A DNA stretch of 64,000 nt from JACCWM01 sp040393065 (GCA_040393065.1 JBEBUW010000007.1:12022-76021); one strand, 5' to 3'; numbered from the stretch's first letter, positions 8,348 to 18,500 are shown. The notes: generated from the letters alone by a model not told the origin. Made by a program: numbers and translations.

Positions 8348-9541
8348 ATGAAACGAATTTATAGAGCTTTTGTACCTTTGTTGATGATGCTGATGGTTGC
8401 CGGAGCGATGGCGTGTCAGCCGGGGCCGGAATCGGAGGAGCTTCTGGAGCTTGAGCGGATGCTTCAGGATCCGAAAGCTCAGGAAATCAGCAACACACCG
8501 GGTGCGAGTCGATTTTTTCAGGAATCGCGGCAATTTCGTCGGCTGGCGCGCGAGTCTCACAGTGAGCGGAATGATAGTCTGTCGCGTGAATATGCTGTGC
8601 TGGGGACGTTGCGTTATCGGACCGCGGTCGCGGTAGCTTCGCAGTTTGAGGCGAAGGAGCGGTTGGATGCGGCCAATGCGAAGTTGGAGGATGTGAATCC
8701 GATTTTGCGTGCGACTAACGGCGAGCGAAATAAGCTGGTGAATGAGGTCAATCAGCTTGAGCAGCAGGTTGCGGCTGCGGTTCGGGAGCGGTCGGAGCGT
8801 GAGCGTTTGAATCTGGCGGGAAATTCTGCGGGGCAGAGTCAGTTTCAAGCGGCGCCGGTGGATAATCAACTGACGCTGGTTCAGGTTCAAGACCGCATTG
8901 GTGAGGTTGAGAAGGTGCGGGAGGAGGCGCTTGCGTTTAAGGCAGATCAGTTTGCGAAAGCGTTGTTTGATCGTGCTGAAGTGCAGCTAGAGTCGGCGCG
9001 CAATATGCTGCGGACGCAGCCTGGTGCTACCGGGATTGCGATGCAGCAGGTTGAGCATGCGTTGAGTATGTATCGGGAGGCCAGTGCGACGGCGGAGCCG
9101 TTGTTCCGGGATATGGAACGGAAGATGCAGCCGGAGAACCGCATAGCGGCGATTCGGGTAGAGAGTCAGAACAATTTTGGCGCGCCTTATACGATCACGG
9201 AATACAACGGCGTGCGAATTGTCATGGCGCGGTTGTTTGAGCCGCAGAGTGCTGAATTGCGTTTTAATACGGAAACATTGCTGGATGCGCTGGCGAATCT
9301 TTTGAAGGAATACACTGAATTCAGTGTGGCGATTGAAGGGTATACGCAGAGAAAGGGCGGCACGACCGAGAATCTGGCGACGAGTCAGCTCCGGGCGCAC
9401 AAGGTGCGGGATTATCTGATTGGCAAGGGTGTGTCTGAGACTCAGATCACGACCGAAGGATTTGGTCAGGATCGGATTCGCTATACGGATAATGCTGAAA
9501 ATAATGATCGGGTTGAGGTAATTTTGAGGCACAGCCGCTGA
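8348..9541 (+). CDS. OmpA-family peptidoglycan-binding lipoprotein
   Basis: 397 residues. The signal peptide ends in lipobox AGAMAC (lipidated Cys23). Residues about 40-270 are helical and highly charged, with a coiled-coil segment (NEVNQLEQQVAAAVRERSE) and a Gln-rich hinge. The OmpA C-terminal domain covers about 287-397: LRFNTETLLDALANLL corresponds to the first helix and AHKVRDYLIGKGV to the second. The closing NDRVEVILRHS matches the family's NRRVEI block. Such domains bind meso-DAP peptidoglycan and tie the outer membrane to the wall. The helical stalk is unusually long compared with Pal. The stop codon overlaps the pabB start by one base (TGATG), suggesting translational coupling between functionally unrelated genes. 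Confidence 0.9.
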   Translation: MKRIYRAFVPLLMMLMVAGAMACQPGPESEELLELERMLQDPKAQEISNTPGASRFFQESRQFRRLARESHSERNDSLSREYAVLGTLRYRTAVAVASQFEAKERLDAANAKLEDVNPILRATNGERNKLVNEVNQLEQQVAAAVRERSERERLNLAGNSAGQSQFQAAPVDNQLTLVQVQDRIGEVEKVREEALAFKADQFAKALFDRAEVQLESARNMLRTQPGATGIAMQQVEHALSMYREASATAEPLFRDMERKMQPENRIAAIRVESQNNFGAPYTITEYNGVRIVMARLFEPQSAELRFNTETLLDALANLLKEYTEFSVAIEGYTQRKGGTTENLATSQLRAHKVRDYLIGKGVSETQITTEGFGQDRIRYTDNAENNDRVEVILRHSR

Positions 9542-10947
9542 TGGGATGTACATGGATGTCGGGTGCGTCTCCGGTTGGGGTGGTTCGATATTTGAATCGT
9601 CGTGCTGCTGAAGGAATTGTGTTTTTTGATTCCGGGAAATCGGCGGAAGGAGAGGCAGCGTGGTCGATTGTGACGTGCAGGCCTAAGGTTGTATTGACGG
9701 AGGTGGCAGGCCAATTCGTCGAGTATCCTTCGGGTCAAAAAGTTGCTGACATTCATGGCTGGATGGCTGAGAAAAACGCAGCGTCCGGCAGTGTTCTGGC
9801 CAGTGAAGCGCCGTTTCAGGGGGGGCTGGCGGGCTTTCTGGGGTTTGAGCTGGCCTGGTTTTTGCGTGAAATCAAAGCGGAGCGAAAAGTTTCGGAAGTG
9901 CCGCTGTTGTGGGTCGGGGTCTTTGAGGCGGCGGCCTGTTATGAGCACAAAACAGGGCGGTGGTGTTTGTGTGGCGATGGTGAGGGGGCGGCTGGAGCTT
10001 TGCTGCGAGAGGCGATTGAGAGGGCTGAAGAAGCGTCCGCACCTGCGAGTAAGGGAATGGCTGCTTGGGGGGCTGGTGCGCAGCCTGCAGAATTGCATGG
10101 TGTTTCGGGGGTGAAATATGCGGCGAAGGTGGCGGCGTGTATTGATGCGATTCGTGCCGGTGCATTGCTGCAGGTGAATTATACGGAGCGTTTTGCGGGG
10201 AAATGGGCGCAGGAAAGTGCGGCGGAGGGCGATGGGTTTGCACTTTTTGAAGCATTGCGTACGTATGAAAACGGGGCCTATGGCGGTTTTCTGCAAGCTG
10301 ATGTGGCAGGGAGGGAGTTTACGATTGCATCGGTGAGTCCGGAGCAGTTTCTGGTGGTGGAGAACGGGCGGGTTGTGACGCGTCCGATCAAAGGAACGCG
10401 ACGGCGCGGGGTGACAGCAGAAGAAGATGCTGCGTTGGGGGCGGAGCTTTTGGCGAGTGAAAAGGATCGCGGGGAAAATCGGATGATCGTGGAGTTGATG
10501 CACGAGGATCTGGATTCGGTCTGTGAAGCGGGGAGCGTGAAAACGAGTACTTTTTGCGGGCTCGAGAGTTTTGAGGGCGTGCATCATCTGGTTTCGACGG
10601 TGGAAGGTCGACTGGCTGAGCAGCGGAGTGCGCTGGATGCGTTTCTGGGGTGTTTTCCGGCGGCGAGTTGTATTGGATCGCCGCGTGGGCGGGCGATGGA
10701 ATGGATTGCTGGCATGGAAAGTAGTGCGCGCGGGCCGTATACGGGGTCGATGTTTTATTGGTCTACGGATGGGCGGCTGGATAGTAATGTGTTGATACGG
10801 ACGGCAGTTCTTGCCGGGGAAACGGCGCGATATGGAGCGGGGGGCGCGGTTGTGTTGGGTTCTGATCCGCATGGTGAGTATGTGGAGGCAGTGTTGAAGG
10901 CGCGGCCGTTTTTGAACGTTCTGGGCGGAGGGCCGGGCTCTGAGTGA
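9541..10947 (+). CDS. pabB: Aminodeoxychorismate synthase component I (PabB), divergent
   Basis: 468 residues. It makes 4-amino-4-deoxychorismate from chorismate for folate synthesis. The chorismate-binding core is recognisable from the central part on. RPIKGTRRRG (residues 281-290) has Lys284, which separates PabB from anthranilate synthase, where Ala is usual. Also visible are EKDRGENRMIVEL and the C-terminal YTGSMFYWSTDGRLDSNV. Two normally conserved blocks are altered: HEDLDSV replaces the usual RNDLGRV, and IGSPRGRAMEWI replaces the usual TGAPKxxAMEII. The enzyme is thus a divergent member. Translation is probably coupled to the upstream OmpA gene (TGATG overlap). pabC follows with an overlap; no glutaminase subunit (pabA) is nearby. 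Confidence 0.88.
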   Translation: MGCTWMSGASPVGVVRYLNRRAAEGIVFFDSGKSAEGEAAWSIVTCRPKVVLTEVAGQFVEYPSGQKVADIHGWMAEKNAASGSVLASEAPFQGGLAGFLGFELAWFLREIKAERKVSEVPLLWVGVFEAAACYEHKTGRWCLCGDGEGAAGALLREAIERAEEASAPASKGMAAWGAGAQPAELHGVSGVKYAAKVAACIDAIRAGALLQVNYTERFAGKWAQESAAEGDGFALFEALRTYENGAYGGFLQADVAGREFTIASVSPEQFLVVENGRVVTRPIKGTRRRGVTAEEDAALGAELLASEKDRGENRMIVELMHEDLDSVCEAGSVKTSTFCGLESFEGVHHLVSTVEGRLAEQRSALDAFLGCFPAASCIGSPRGRAMEWIAGMESSARGPYTGSMFYWSTDGRLDSNVLIRTAVLAGETARYGAGGAVVLGSDPHGEYVEAVLKARPFLNVLGGGPGSE

Positions 10948-11704
10948 AGACCGAAGTTATCTGTATGGGGATGGTCTGTTTGAGACGATTTGTGTGCCGG
11001 AGCCGGGTGCTGGTGCTCGGGGTGTGCGCTGGTTGGAGCGTCATCTGGCGCGGTTGCGGGCAAGTGGGCAGGCGTTGGGATTTCCGTCGGCTGTGATTGA
11101 GGAAGGTTGCGCGGCGCTGGAGGCGTGCGCGGCCGGGGATGTGCCGGGGATCTGGCGTGTGACGGTGAGTCGGCCGGGGATTTCTGAGGAAGGAGGAAAG
11201 GTAGATTGGGGTGGGACGGGCGGTGTCGGGGTGCGGCATCGGGCGTTTCACGAACCAGAACGACCGAGACTGGGATTGGCGGCGGGGTATTATTTGCCGG
11301 ACGATGTGCTCCGGGTGCATAAATCGACGAGTTTTTTGCGGTATGTGGAGGCAAGGCGGCAGGCGCGCTTGCAGGGATTTGATGATGCGATTCTGGTGTC
11401 GGGCAGTGGGCTTGTGGGGGAAGCGAGTGCGGCCAATATCGTTGTGGTTCTGGATGGAAAGGCAGTGACGCCGCCGTTGTGTGGGATTGTGGCGGGTGTG
11501 ACGCGGGCGGGTTTGTTGGAGATTGGAGCGCAGCGCGGTTGGCTGATTGAAGAGCGTGCTATTCGGGTGGAAGAGCTGGCGGCAGCGCAAGAAATTGTGC
11601 TGGTATCGGCCGGGGTCGGGGCGGTTTCTGCGGCGTCGCTGCTGGGGCGTCCGTTGGGGACTATGTGGGGAGAGCGAATGCGCGGCTGGTTGGATAATTT
11701 GTAG
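10940..11704 (+). CDS. pabC: 4-amino-4-deoxychorismate lyase (PabC), apparent CTG start
   Basis: A fold-type IV PLP enzyme converting aminodeoxychorismate to p-aminobenzoate and pyruvate. The catalytic Lys is in RVHKSTSFLRYVEA (Lys128 in the 254-residue form), followed by the PLP-site block GLVGEASAANI. The family's N-terminal signature DRSYLYGDGLFET lies upstream of the first ATG/GTG/TTG in frame (GTG at 10994), so a start there would lose it. The frame opens at 10916 and its only near-cognate start is CTG at 10940. GGAGGG (10927-10932) sits seven bases before it. I therefore place the start at CTG, overlapping the pabB stop by eight bases. A frameshift-linked PabB-PabC product is the alternative. 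Confidence 0.85.
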   Translation: MSEDRSYLYGDGLFETICVPEPGAGARGVRWLERHLARLRASGQALGFPSAVIEEGCAALEACAAGDVPGIWRVTVSRPGISEEGGKVDWGGTGGVGVRHRAFHEPERPRLGLAAGYYLPDDVLRVHKSTSFLRYVEARRQARLQGFDDAILVSGSGLVGEASAANIVVVLDGKAVTPPLCGIVAGVTRAGLLEIGAQRGWLIEERAIRVEELAAAQEIVLVSAGVGAVSAASLLGRPLGTMWGERMRGWLDNL

Positions 11705-11713
11705 GACTATGCG

Positions 11714-12694
11714 CTAGTCAAGTTCGCCGGCAACGTTGGATTCGAGGTAGTTGCGGCGATGGTTCGGGTCGCTGAACGACGCGAGGGCGTGCATGAGTTT
11801 GGTGACTGCGGCCTCGATGCGCATGCGGCCTGCGGAGATGGCGCCGGCTTCGAGTAGTTGGCGGCTATTCTGGTAGAGGCTGAGGTTGATGAGACCGGCG
11901 GACTGGGTGGCGATGAGAGCGTCGATGCCGGAGTCGACCAGAGAGCGGACGAGTGGGGCAATGGAGGCGGTGCCGCCGGGGACGGTGCCGGCGCCGAATG
12001 CCGAGAAAACAACGCCTTTCAGGCCGGGGTAGCTGCGGAGCATGGCTTCGAGCATTTCGGGGCGCAGGCCGGGTGTAATGTGGACGACGATGACGGCCGG
12101 TTCAAAGTCGGGTTTGCAAATAAAGGGTAGGGTAGGGTGGCGGATATGTGCGCCGAGCTCGATGTCGACGCCGAGGCGTGCGAGTGGTTCGCAGCCAAAG
12201 CTTTCGAAGGCACGGTAGTCGTGGGCGTTGCTTTTGGTGGTTCGGCAGCCACGCAGGAAGAGGCCGTCGAAGCAAATGCCAACTTCGGGGATAGGTCTTG
12301 TGGCGAGTTCGACGGCGTCGACGAGGTTTCGGCGCGCGTCGGTGCGGTGGGCAATGAGGGGACGTTGTGCTCCGGTGAGGACGACGGGGCGGTCCAGGTG
12401 CTGGAGTGCGAAGCTGAGAGCGCCGGCGGTGTAGGCCATTGTGTCGGTTCCGTGAACGATGACAAAGCCGTCGTAGTTTGCGCGGGCTGCGGCAATTCTG
12501 GTTGCGAGTTCTGTCCAGTGCAGGGGGCCGAGGTCGCTAGAGTCGAGGTTGCAAATGATTTCGATGTCGAGTTCGGCGATTTGTAATAGTTCGGGGACAG
12601 TATCGGTCAGTGCGGCTGCGTAGGTATCGGGTTCGAGTGGCGTTCCGCGCATACCGAGAGTGCCGCCCGTATGAAGTAAAAGGACGCGAGGCAT
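11714..12694 (-). CDS. ansA: Type I (cytoplasmic) L-asparaginase
   Basis: 326 residues from the ATG at 12694; an upstream in-frame TTG at 12754 would add 20 residues unlike the family. Both catalytic threonine motifs are present: HTGGTLGM (Thr12) and HGTDTM (residues 81-86, Thr83 with Asp84). TGAQRPLIAHRTDARRN follows, as in AnsA-type enzymes. Length matches E. coli AnsA (338). The absence of a signal peptide points to the cytoplasmic, constitutive type that hydrolyses L-asparagine to aspartate and ammonia. The gene converges on pabC, with nine bases between the stop codons, and lies 143 bases downstream of the thioredoxin-reductase-like gene on the same strand. Confidence 0.92.
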   Translation of the reverse strand: MPRVLLLHTGGTLGMRGTPLEPDTYAAALTDTVPELLQIAELDIEIICNLDSSDLGPLHWTELATRIAAARANYDGFVIVHGTDTMAYTAGALSFALQHLDRPVVLTGAQRPLIAHRTDARRNLVDAVELATRPIPEVGICFDGLFLRGCRTTKSNAHDYRAFESFGCEPLARLGVDIELGAHIRHPTLPFICKPDFEPAVIVVHITPGLRPEMLEAMLRSYPGLKGVVFSAFGAGTVPGGTASIAPLVRSLVDSGIDALIATQSAGLINLSLYQNSRQLLEAGAISAGRMRIEAAVTKLMHALASFSDPNHRRNYLESNVAGELD

Positions 12695-12837
12695 GGTGTT
12701 TGTTACCTGTATAAAAGTCGTGTGAGATGTGGTGCAGGCGTGAAAATGCCGCAATCTGGTGGTGATAGTGCCTTGAAGAAGGAGAAATAGGCAAGATCGG
12801 AGGCGTTTTGTGCCAGGTTGGGCAGGATGGGAAAGAA

Positions 12838-13788
12838 TTAGAGAGGTTGTCTGAGGGAGCGATGAATTGCGACGGCGGCATCGAGTCCCTGACTGGCTGC
12901 GCGTACAGCGAGTTGGAGGCCGGGCGTGATATCGCCGGCGGCGAAGACGCCAGGAACGGAGGTTTGAAAGGTAGCATCAACGAGGATGCGGCCGGAGTCA
13001 TCGCATTCACAGCCGAGGGTCTGGCCGGGGTTGTTGGCGGCTTTTTGGCCCAGAGCGATGAAAATATGGTCGCAGGGGATTTCTTTGCCGTGTTCGAAAA
13101 CGATGTGGTGTAGATCGCGAAAGCGCGCCTGAAGAAACAGGATAGGGGCGGTAAGGATGGTGACATCGAGTCGCGATAGGTTTTCGAGTTGGTCCCGGGG
13201 GATTTCGGCGGGCTGTCCATTGGTGCAGATTGTGACGGTGCGTGTCCAGGAGCGAAGGGTTGTGGCAACGGAAGCGGCTCTGGAGCCGGTACCTAGCACG
13301 GCAATACGCGAGTTTCGGGCTTCGTAGCCATCGCAAAACGGACAGGTATGTATGGAGGTTCCGTAGCAGCGTTCGAGGCCTGGAATGTGAGGCCAGTTAT
13401 CGCGTACGCCGGTTGTGATCAGGAGACGCCGGGCAGAAATGTCGGGATGGGCGCGGCTTGTAAGTTGGAAGCTGTTGTTGTCGGGACAGTGTCGGGCGAA
13501 CTCGACGTGATCATCGATGAAGTGGATGTCGTATTCCTGGCATTGCTGGCGTGCAAGTTGGCGTAGCTCGGCGGGTTGAATGCTTTTGTGGCCTAAAAAA
13601 CCGTGGATACCTCGTGTTTGCCAGTTACGTGGGTCGCCGGCATCGATCACGATGACTTTGTATAGGAATCGGCCCAGCCAGAGGGCGGCGGAAAGGCCGG
13701 CGGGGCCGCCACCGATGATGGCAACGTCTACCGTGGTGGAGTCTTGACCGTGCTCCGGGTTGGGAATGTGTGTTTGAGGATCGTGCAT
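12838..13788 (-). CDS. Thioredoxin-reductase-like FAD/NAD(P)H oxidoreductase
   Basis: 316 residues from the ATG at 13788; the frame extends further upstream, but that sequence is unlike the family. The FAD-binding Rossmann motif is IIGGGPAGLSAAL (residues 24-36). The pyridine-nucleotide-binding motif is AVLGTGSRAASVA (163-175), and the FAD tail motif VFAAGDI is near 285. A CPFC pair (149-152, in HTCPFCDGYE) occupies the place of the CATC redox pair of TrxB. This variant is seen in TrxB-like enzymes that often do not reduce thioredoxin. The likely role is reduction of a small disulfide or another partner. It is divergent from arfB. The true electron acceptor cannot be read from the sequence. 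Confidence 0.87.
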   Translation of the reverse strand: MHDPQTHIPNPEHGQDSTTVDVAIIGGGPAGLSAALWLGRFLYKVIVIDAGDPRNWQTRGIHGFLGHKSIQPAELRQLARQQCQEYDIHFIDDHVEFARHCPDNNSFQLTSRAHPDISARRLLITTGVRDNWPHIPGLERCYGTSIHTCPFCDGYEARNSRIAVLGTGSRAASVATTLRSWTRTVTICTNGQPAEIPRDQLENLSRLDVTILTAPILFLQARFRDLHHIVFEHGKEIPCDHIFIALGQKAANNPGQTLGCECDDSGRILVDATFQTSVPGVFAAGDITPGLQLAVRAASQGLDAAVAIHRSLRQPL

Positions 13789-14006
13789 CGTGAGAATCTC
13801 GTGAAATGCGTATGCCTGGTCATGGCGGTCGTCTTCTCTGAGATAAGGTAGGAAGTAAATAGATGTTACCAAACGGATTTTTGGGGTTCGGGGACGTATC
13901 CGAAGGAAATTCGTGGTAAATAGTGCGGGATGAAAGTGGGAAGATGGACTGTTGTTGCAATCGTAAAAACGTCCTCGCAATCAATTATGGCATCGTGGCA
14001 AACAGA

Positions 14007-14438
14007 ATGGATGGTGATCTTTTTATACAGAAGGGCCTGGTGATACCCGAGTCGGAGCTGGGTTTTACGGCGAGCCGTTCGGGTGGCCCGGGTGGTCAGC
14101 ATGCGAATAAAACGAGTTCGCGTGTGACGATTGTCTGGGATGTGCTTCATTCCGTGGTTTTGAATGACTGGCAGCGAGAGCGTTTGTTGAAGCGTTTGGC
14201 TGGCAGAATGAGCGCCGAGGGTGTTTTGCAGCTCGACGTTGATGAGACGCGAAGTCAATATCAGAATCGAGTCCTGGCGCGGCTGCGGTTGGCGGCTCTG
14301 GTTGTCGAGGCATTGAAAGTGGAAAAGCGTCGTATTGCAACGCGTCCGGGTAAGCGGGCGCAGGAACGACGGTTGGAGAAGAAGAAAGCGCGTGGCGAGA
14401 TAAAGAAAAATCGTAAAAGACCGGATTATGATGGGTAA
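14007..14438 (+). CDS. arfB: ArfB-type ribosome-rescue peptidyl-tRNA hydrolase
   Basis: 143 residues from the ATG at 14007. Longer frames starting at GTG 13923 exist, but the chosen start gives the family's typical N-terminus running directly to the GGQ motif. SRSGGPGGQHANKTSSRV (GGQ at 29-31) is the hydrolytic motif of class I release factors. There is no codon-recognition domain. The C-terminal tail is strongly basic (KRAQERRLEKKKARGEIKK), as in ArfB/YaeJ, where it lies in the empty mRNA channel of stalled ribosomes. It should release peptides from non-stop complexes independently of a stop codon. No strong Shine-Dalgarno precedes the chosen ATG, so the start is the least certain point. Confidence 0.9.
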   Translation: MDGDLFIQKGLVIPESELGFTASRSGGPGGQHANKTSSRVTIVWDVLHSVVLNDWQRERLLKRLAGRMSAEGVLQLDVDETRSQYQNRVLARLRLAALVVEALKVEKRRIATRPGKRAQERRLEKKKARGEIKKNRKRPDYDG

Positions 14439-14581
14439 GAGTAGGGCACGAGCGGTGTATTTGTGAGGATATGCCAATAATTTGACGTGCCAGAACCATT
14501 GAGACGGGGTACGATTCAGCCGTGCTGACAGAAGGTTTCAGTCAGTCATTCGCATCAATCCCAATTTTGAGTTGAAAATCT

Positions 14582-15322
14582 ATGTCGATGAGTGCTGCAA
14601 GCGTCTTGATAATCGAGGACGACGCGCATTTGGCCAAAGCCCTGGGAGACTATCTTACATTGGAGGGATTCGATGTATCGATAGAAACCGACGGTGTTAC
14701 GGCTGTCGAACGTATTCGAGAAGAAGATCCGGATGTCGTGATTCTCGACGTCATGCTTCCGATCGTTGACGGTCTGGAAGTCTGCCGCCGTGTGCGTCCA
14801 TTTTATTCCGGTGCCATTTTAATGCTGACCGGCCGGATTGATGAAGGTGATCAGATCCGGGGGCTGGAAGCAGGAGCTGATGATTACGTGCTCAAGCCTG
14901 TGCGTCCATCGCTGCTGCTTGCGCGGATTCGTGCGTTGTTGCGCCGGGTTGAAAGTCGTGGTTTTCCAGCGATACCGGTCGGAGAGATTATTGAAATGGG
15001 CAGTGAGGTATCACTGACTCAGATTGGTTGTTTGCTGCTTAATCAGAGTGCGCGTGAGGCGTATATCGGCTCAAAGATGGTTGAGTTGACGACGATCGAG
15101 TTCGATTTGCTCTGGTTATTGGTGCAGCAGGCCGGCCAGCCGGTCGATCGCGATAGTTTGTATCGTGATTTGTTGAACCGGGAATATGACGGTCTGGATC
15201 GGACAATCGACGTTCATATTTCGAAGTTACGACGAAAGCTGGTCGAACAGGGTGGCTGCTCGAACTGGATCAAAACCGTGCACGGACGCGGTTACCAGTT
15301 GTTTGTCGAGGCAACCGCATGA
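14582..15322 (+). CDS. OmpR/PhoB-family response regulator
   Basis: 246 residues. The receiver domain (about 6-120) has acidic Asp13/Asp14, phospho-acceptor Asp56 in VVILDVMLP, switch Thr83 in LMLTGR and Lys105 in DYVLKPV. The C-terminal winged-helix domain (about 148-246) ends with the family pattern RTIDVHISKLRRKL and WIKTVHGRGYQLF. Before the usual winged helix lies a short region, IPVGEIIEMG, that may form the preceding beta-sheet. No histidine kinase gene adjoins it, so this is an orphan regulator whose kinase is elsewhere. An alternative start is the ATG at 14588. The 213-bp gap to the giant TPR gene could contain a promoter for that gene. Confidence 0.92.
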   Translation: MSMSAASVLIIEDDAHLAKALGDYLTLEGFDVSIETDGVTAVERIREEDPDVVILDVMLPIVDGLEVCRRVRPFYSGAILMLTGRIDEGDQIRGLEAGADDYVLKPVRPSLLLARIRALLRRVESRGFPAIPVGEIIEMGSEVSLTQIGCLLLNQSAREAYIGSKMVELTTIEFDLLWLLVQQAGQPVDRDSLYRDLLNREYDGLDRTIDVHISKLRRKLVEQGGCSNWIKTVHGRGYQLFVEATA

Positions 15323-15535
15323 GCAGCGAGAAGGAGTCGCAACGTTTCGGGCCAGGAGGGGTCTGAAATGCTGATTGCGTGTTGATTCAACAAGGAAGAT
15401 GGGTGGAGCGAACGCCTTGTCGGAATGGGATGGGTGCTGATATGTTGCTCGATAATTTACCGTCCGCGAGACAAAGCAATCGATGACGAAATATTCATTC
15501 ACGTGTTTTTATACGAACGCCTGACAGGTTAGTCG

Positions 15536-18500
15536 ATGACAGACGAGATCCGTAGTTTGCAAGATCAGTTCGCAGCCAATCCCCATGATGACGAGGCGTT
15601 TCATGCATTACAAGAACGCTATGAGAGCGGAGGGGACTGGCGTTCTATGCATCGTCTGTATGTCGAGCGGCAGGGGGCTGGTGGTGCCGAAGTCGATTTT
15701 ACGGAGTTGATCGACAAGCTCATTGCGTTTGCGGAGACGTTGCCTGATGGTCAGGAAAAGTCGCAGATCTGGGTGACTCTCGGCGATATCTATATTGATA
15801 TTGTGGCGCAGCGCGACAATGGGATGAAGGCCTACCAGACGGCGTTTCGGATTTATCCGGATGATAATACTTCGTTGGAGCGCGCACGGCGGGTTTATCT
15901 GCGCAGCGGTGATTACGAGTATGTTCTGGTTGTTTTTGGGCTGGAGCTCAATCGAAAACGAGAGCCGGCCGAGCGCGCGGGGGTTCTGGTGCGCATGGCT
16001 CAGATCAAGGGCGATTATCGTCAGGATTTTGAAGGTGCGTTGGCTTCGTTGCAGGAAGTTCTGGAGCTTGTACCGAACGATGCTTTTGCGGAGCAATTGA
16101 AGGAGATTTATTCAGCGAATGAGACGGTTCGCCAGAGAATATCTGAGGCGGTTCATCGGGCGGAGCGGTTGATCGAGACGGGTGATGCTCGTCAGGCCGC
16201 TGAACAGTTCGTGCGTGCTTCGCAGTTAGAATATGATCGTGAAGAGGGCGACCGAGAGCTTGCGCTTGCGTATGCGCGTCGTGCGTTTGAGCAGTGTCCG
16301 CAAGACGAGGATGTCGCGACGATTCTGGGCGAATTGTATCGTGAGATGGGGCGCGACGATGAGCTGGAGAAGTTTGAGCAGGAGCGGCTCGGGCACAGTG
16401 TTTCGGTTATCGCACCGGTAGATATTTCGGAAGAATCTGTAGACGCCGAAGCTGTGCAGCCCGAGGTGGAGGCAGATGCAGAGCGTTTAGAAGAGCCGGT
16501 TGCACAGGGGACTCTGGCGGCAGAAAGTGCAGACGTCGGAGATGCCGGATACGTGGCCAATCAGACGCTGGTTTTGCCGGCGATTGTATTGGAAAAACAG
16601 CAGGTTGAGGATGAGCAGCTGGCTGCTCATGCAGCGGAAGTTGAAGCGTCGCCAGTTTCGGAAGTTTCTGAGCCGTCGGAGGTTTCTGAAGTTTCTGAGG
16701 TTTCTGAACCGTCGGAAGTTTCTGAAGTTTCTGAGCCTGAAGTTGACGTACAGGCGGGAGACTTGGACGCGGCGCGTCGGAAGCTGAGTAAAAATGCTGC
16801 GGATCTGGCGGCGCTGGCGGTGGTGCGTGCGCATTACCGCGAGGAAGGCAAGCTGGTGGAGTTGGCCGCGCAGCTTGAAGAGTCGGTTCGCTATCTGCGT
16901 AAAAAAGATGGCGAATACGAGGTGATGAGTGAGCTGGCGCATCTTCTCTGGCAAGAGCTCGGGGATATGGAGCGTGCGGAGTATTATTTCAAGCGCGTGA
17001 AATTGCTCGATAGCGAAGATGCGGGCGTGTATGCGTTTTATGAAGATTTTTATGAGCGGCAGGGGGACTGGCGCAAGTTGTTTGCGCTTTTGAGCAGTCG
17101 GCAAAATACAGATGCCAGCGTGGATGAGCAGCGGGACCAGGTGATTCGCCTGGCGCAGATCGCTGAAGTGGAGCTGGAAAGTCCGGACAAGGCAATCGAC
17201 GTCTGGAAGAGTTTTTTGAGGACTTTTGATGGGGATTTGCAGGCGCGTCAGAATTTGCGTCGTCTGTATGAATCCGGTCAGAAGTGGAACAGTCTGGTTG
17301 ATTTTTATAAGGACGAACTGCGCCATCTGGAGAATGAAGGGGAGGCTACGCAGCTTGAGCGCGTCGCGGTTCTGGAAGAGATGGTCACGATTTATCGCGA
17401 TCAGATGAATCTCGATACGATGGTGATCAATGTTTTGCAGCAAATTCTCGAGCTCGATCCGGGGCATGCCACGGCGTTTCATGAGTTGCGCGAGTTGCTG
17501 GAGAAGAATCGGCGTTTCAATGATCTGGCGAGTTTGCTGAGCGCGGAAGCGGACAAAGCGGCGGAGCGTGGAGATCTGGGCAGTGCAATCGAGTTGTTGA
17601 CGGCTGTTGCGGATATCTGGCAGCAGCGGATGAATAATGTCACGCAGGCACTGCCGTTTCTGGAGCAGATTCTGGTTTTGGATGCGGATCACCAGGCAAC
17701 GCGTGAGCGTTTGCGTGGGATTTATGAGAGTCGGCGAGATTATCGTTCACTCTTTGATCTGCAAGTTGGCGATGCGCAGTTTTTACAGGGCGATGCGCTT
17801 GAGAAGCATCTGCGTGGACTGGTGGAGCTTGCGCAAGATCGTTTGCGAGATCCAGAGCGCAGTGTGGTTGCACTGACGTTGCTTTTGGAACATGCGCCGG
17901 AAGATCGTGATGTAATCGCTCAGTTGGAAGTCGTGCATCGTCGCCAGGATAACTGGGCGGCGCTGGTGAATGTGCTGGAGAAAAAGGCTGCGCTTGAAAG
18001 TGATGCATCAGCAAAAGTCGCGCTGTTGAGCGAGGCTGCGACGCTGTATGAGCGCGAGCTTGAGAACGTGGAGCGCGCCACGGTGTTGTGGCAGGACGTT
18101 CTGGAGCTTGAGCCGACGAATCAGGTTGGGCTGGAGCATCTCAGTTCGATCTATGTGCGTTCGCAGCGTTATGACGATCTGGATCAGATTTATCGGCGCC
18201 AGGAACTTTTTGAGCCGTTGTATGACATGCTGGATATTGCAGCATCGATGGCGGAAGACGTCGAGGTTCGCTGCGCGCTGTATCGGCGTATGGCTACGAT
18301 TGCCGAGAAGGATATCAACGATAGCGAGCGGGTGATTATCAGCCTGGAGACGTTGCGCGAAGCGAGTGCAGATCCGGCGCCTGTGGCACGTGAATTGATC
18401 GGCTGGTATCGGAAAATCGGTGAGTTGGATCGCGAGATTGAGATGAATCTCGTGTTGTTGGAACTTGCGGAAGAAGCCGATGCGCGCTTTGAGGTGCTGG

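Noticed and set aside
9541..10947. Anthranilate synthase (TrpE) instead of PabB
   Set aside because: The motif is PIKGT, with the Lys typical of PabB; TrpE has PIAGT. The neighbour is a PabC.
10994..11704. GTG at 10994 as the pabC start
   Set aside because: It would remove the conserved DRSYLYGDGLFET segment that the frame encodes upstream.
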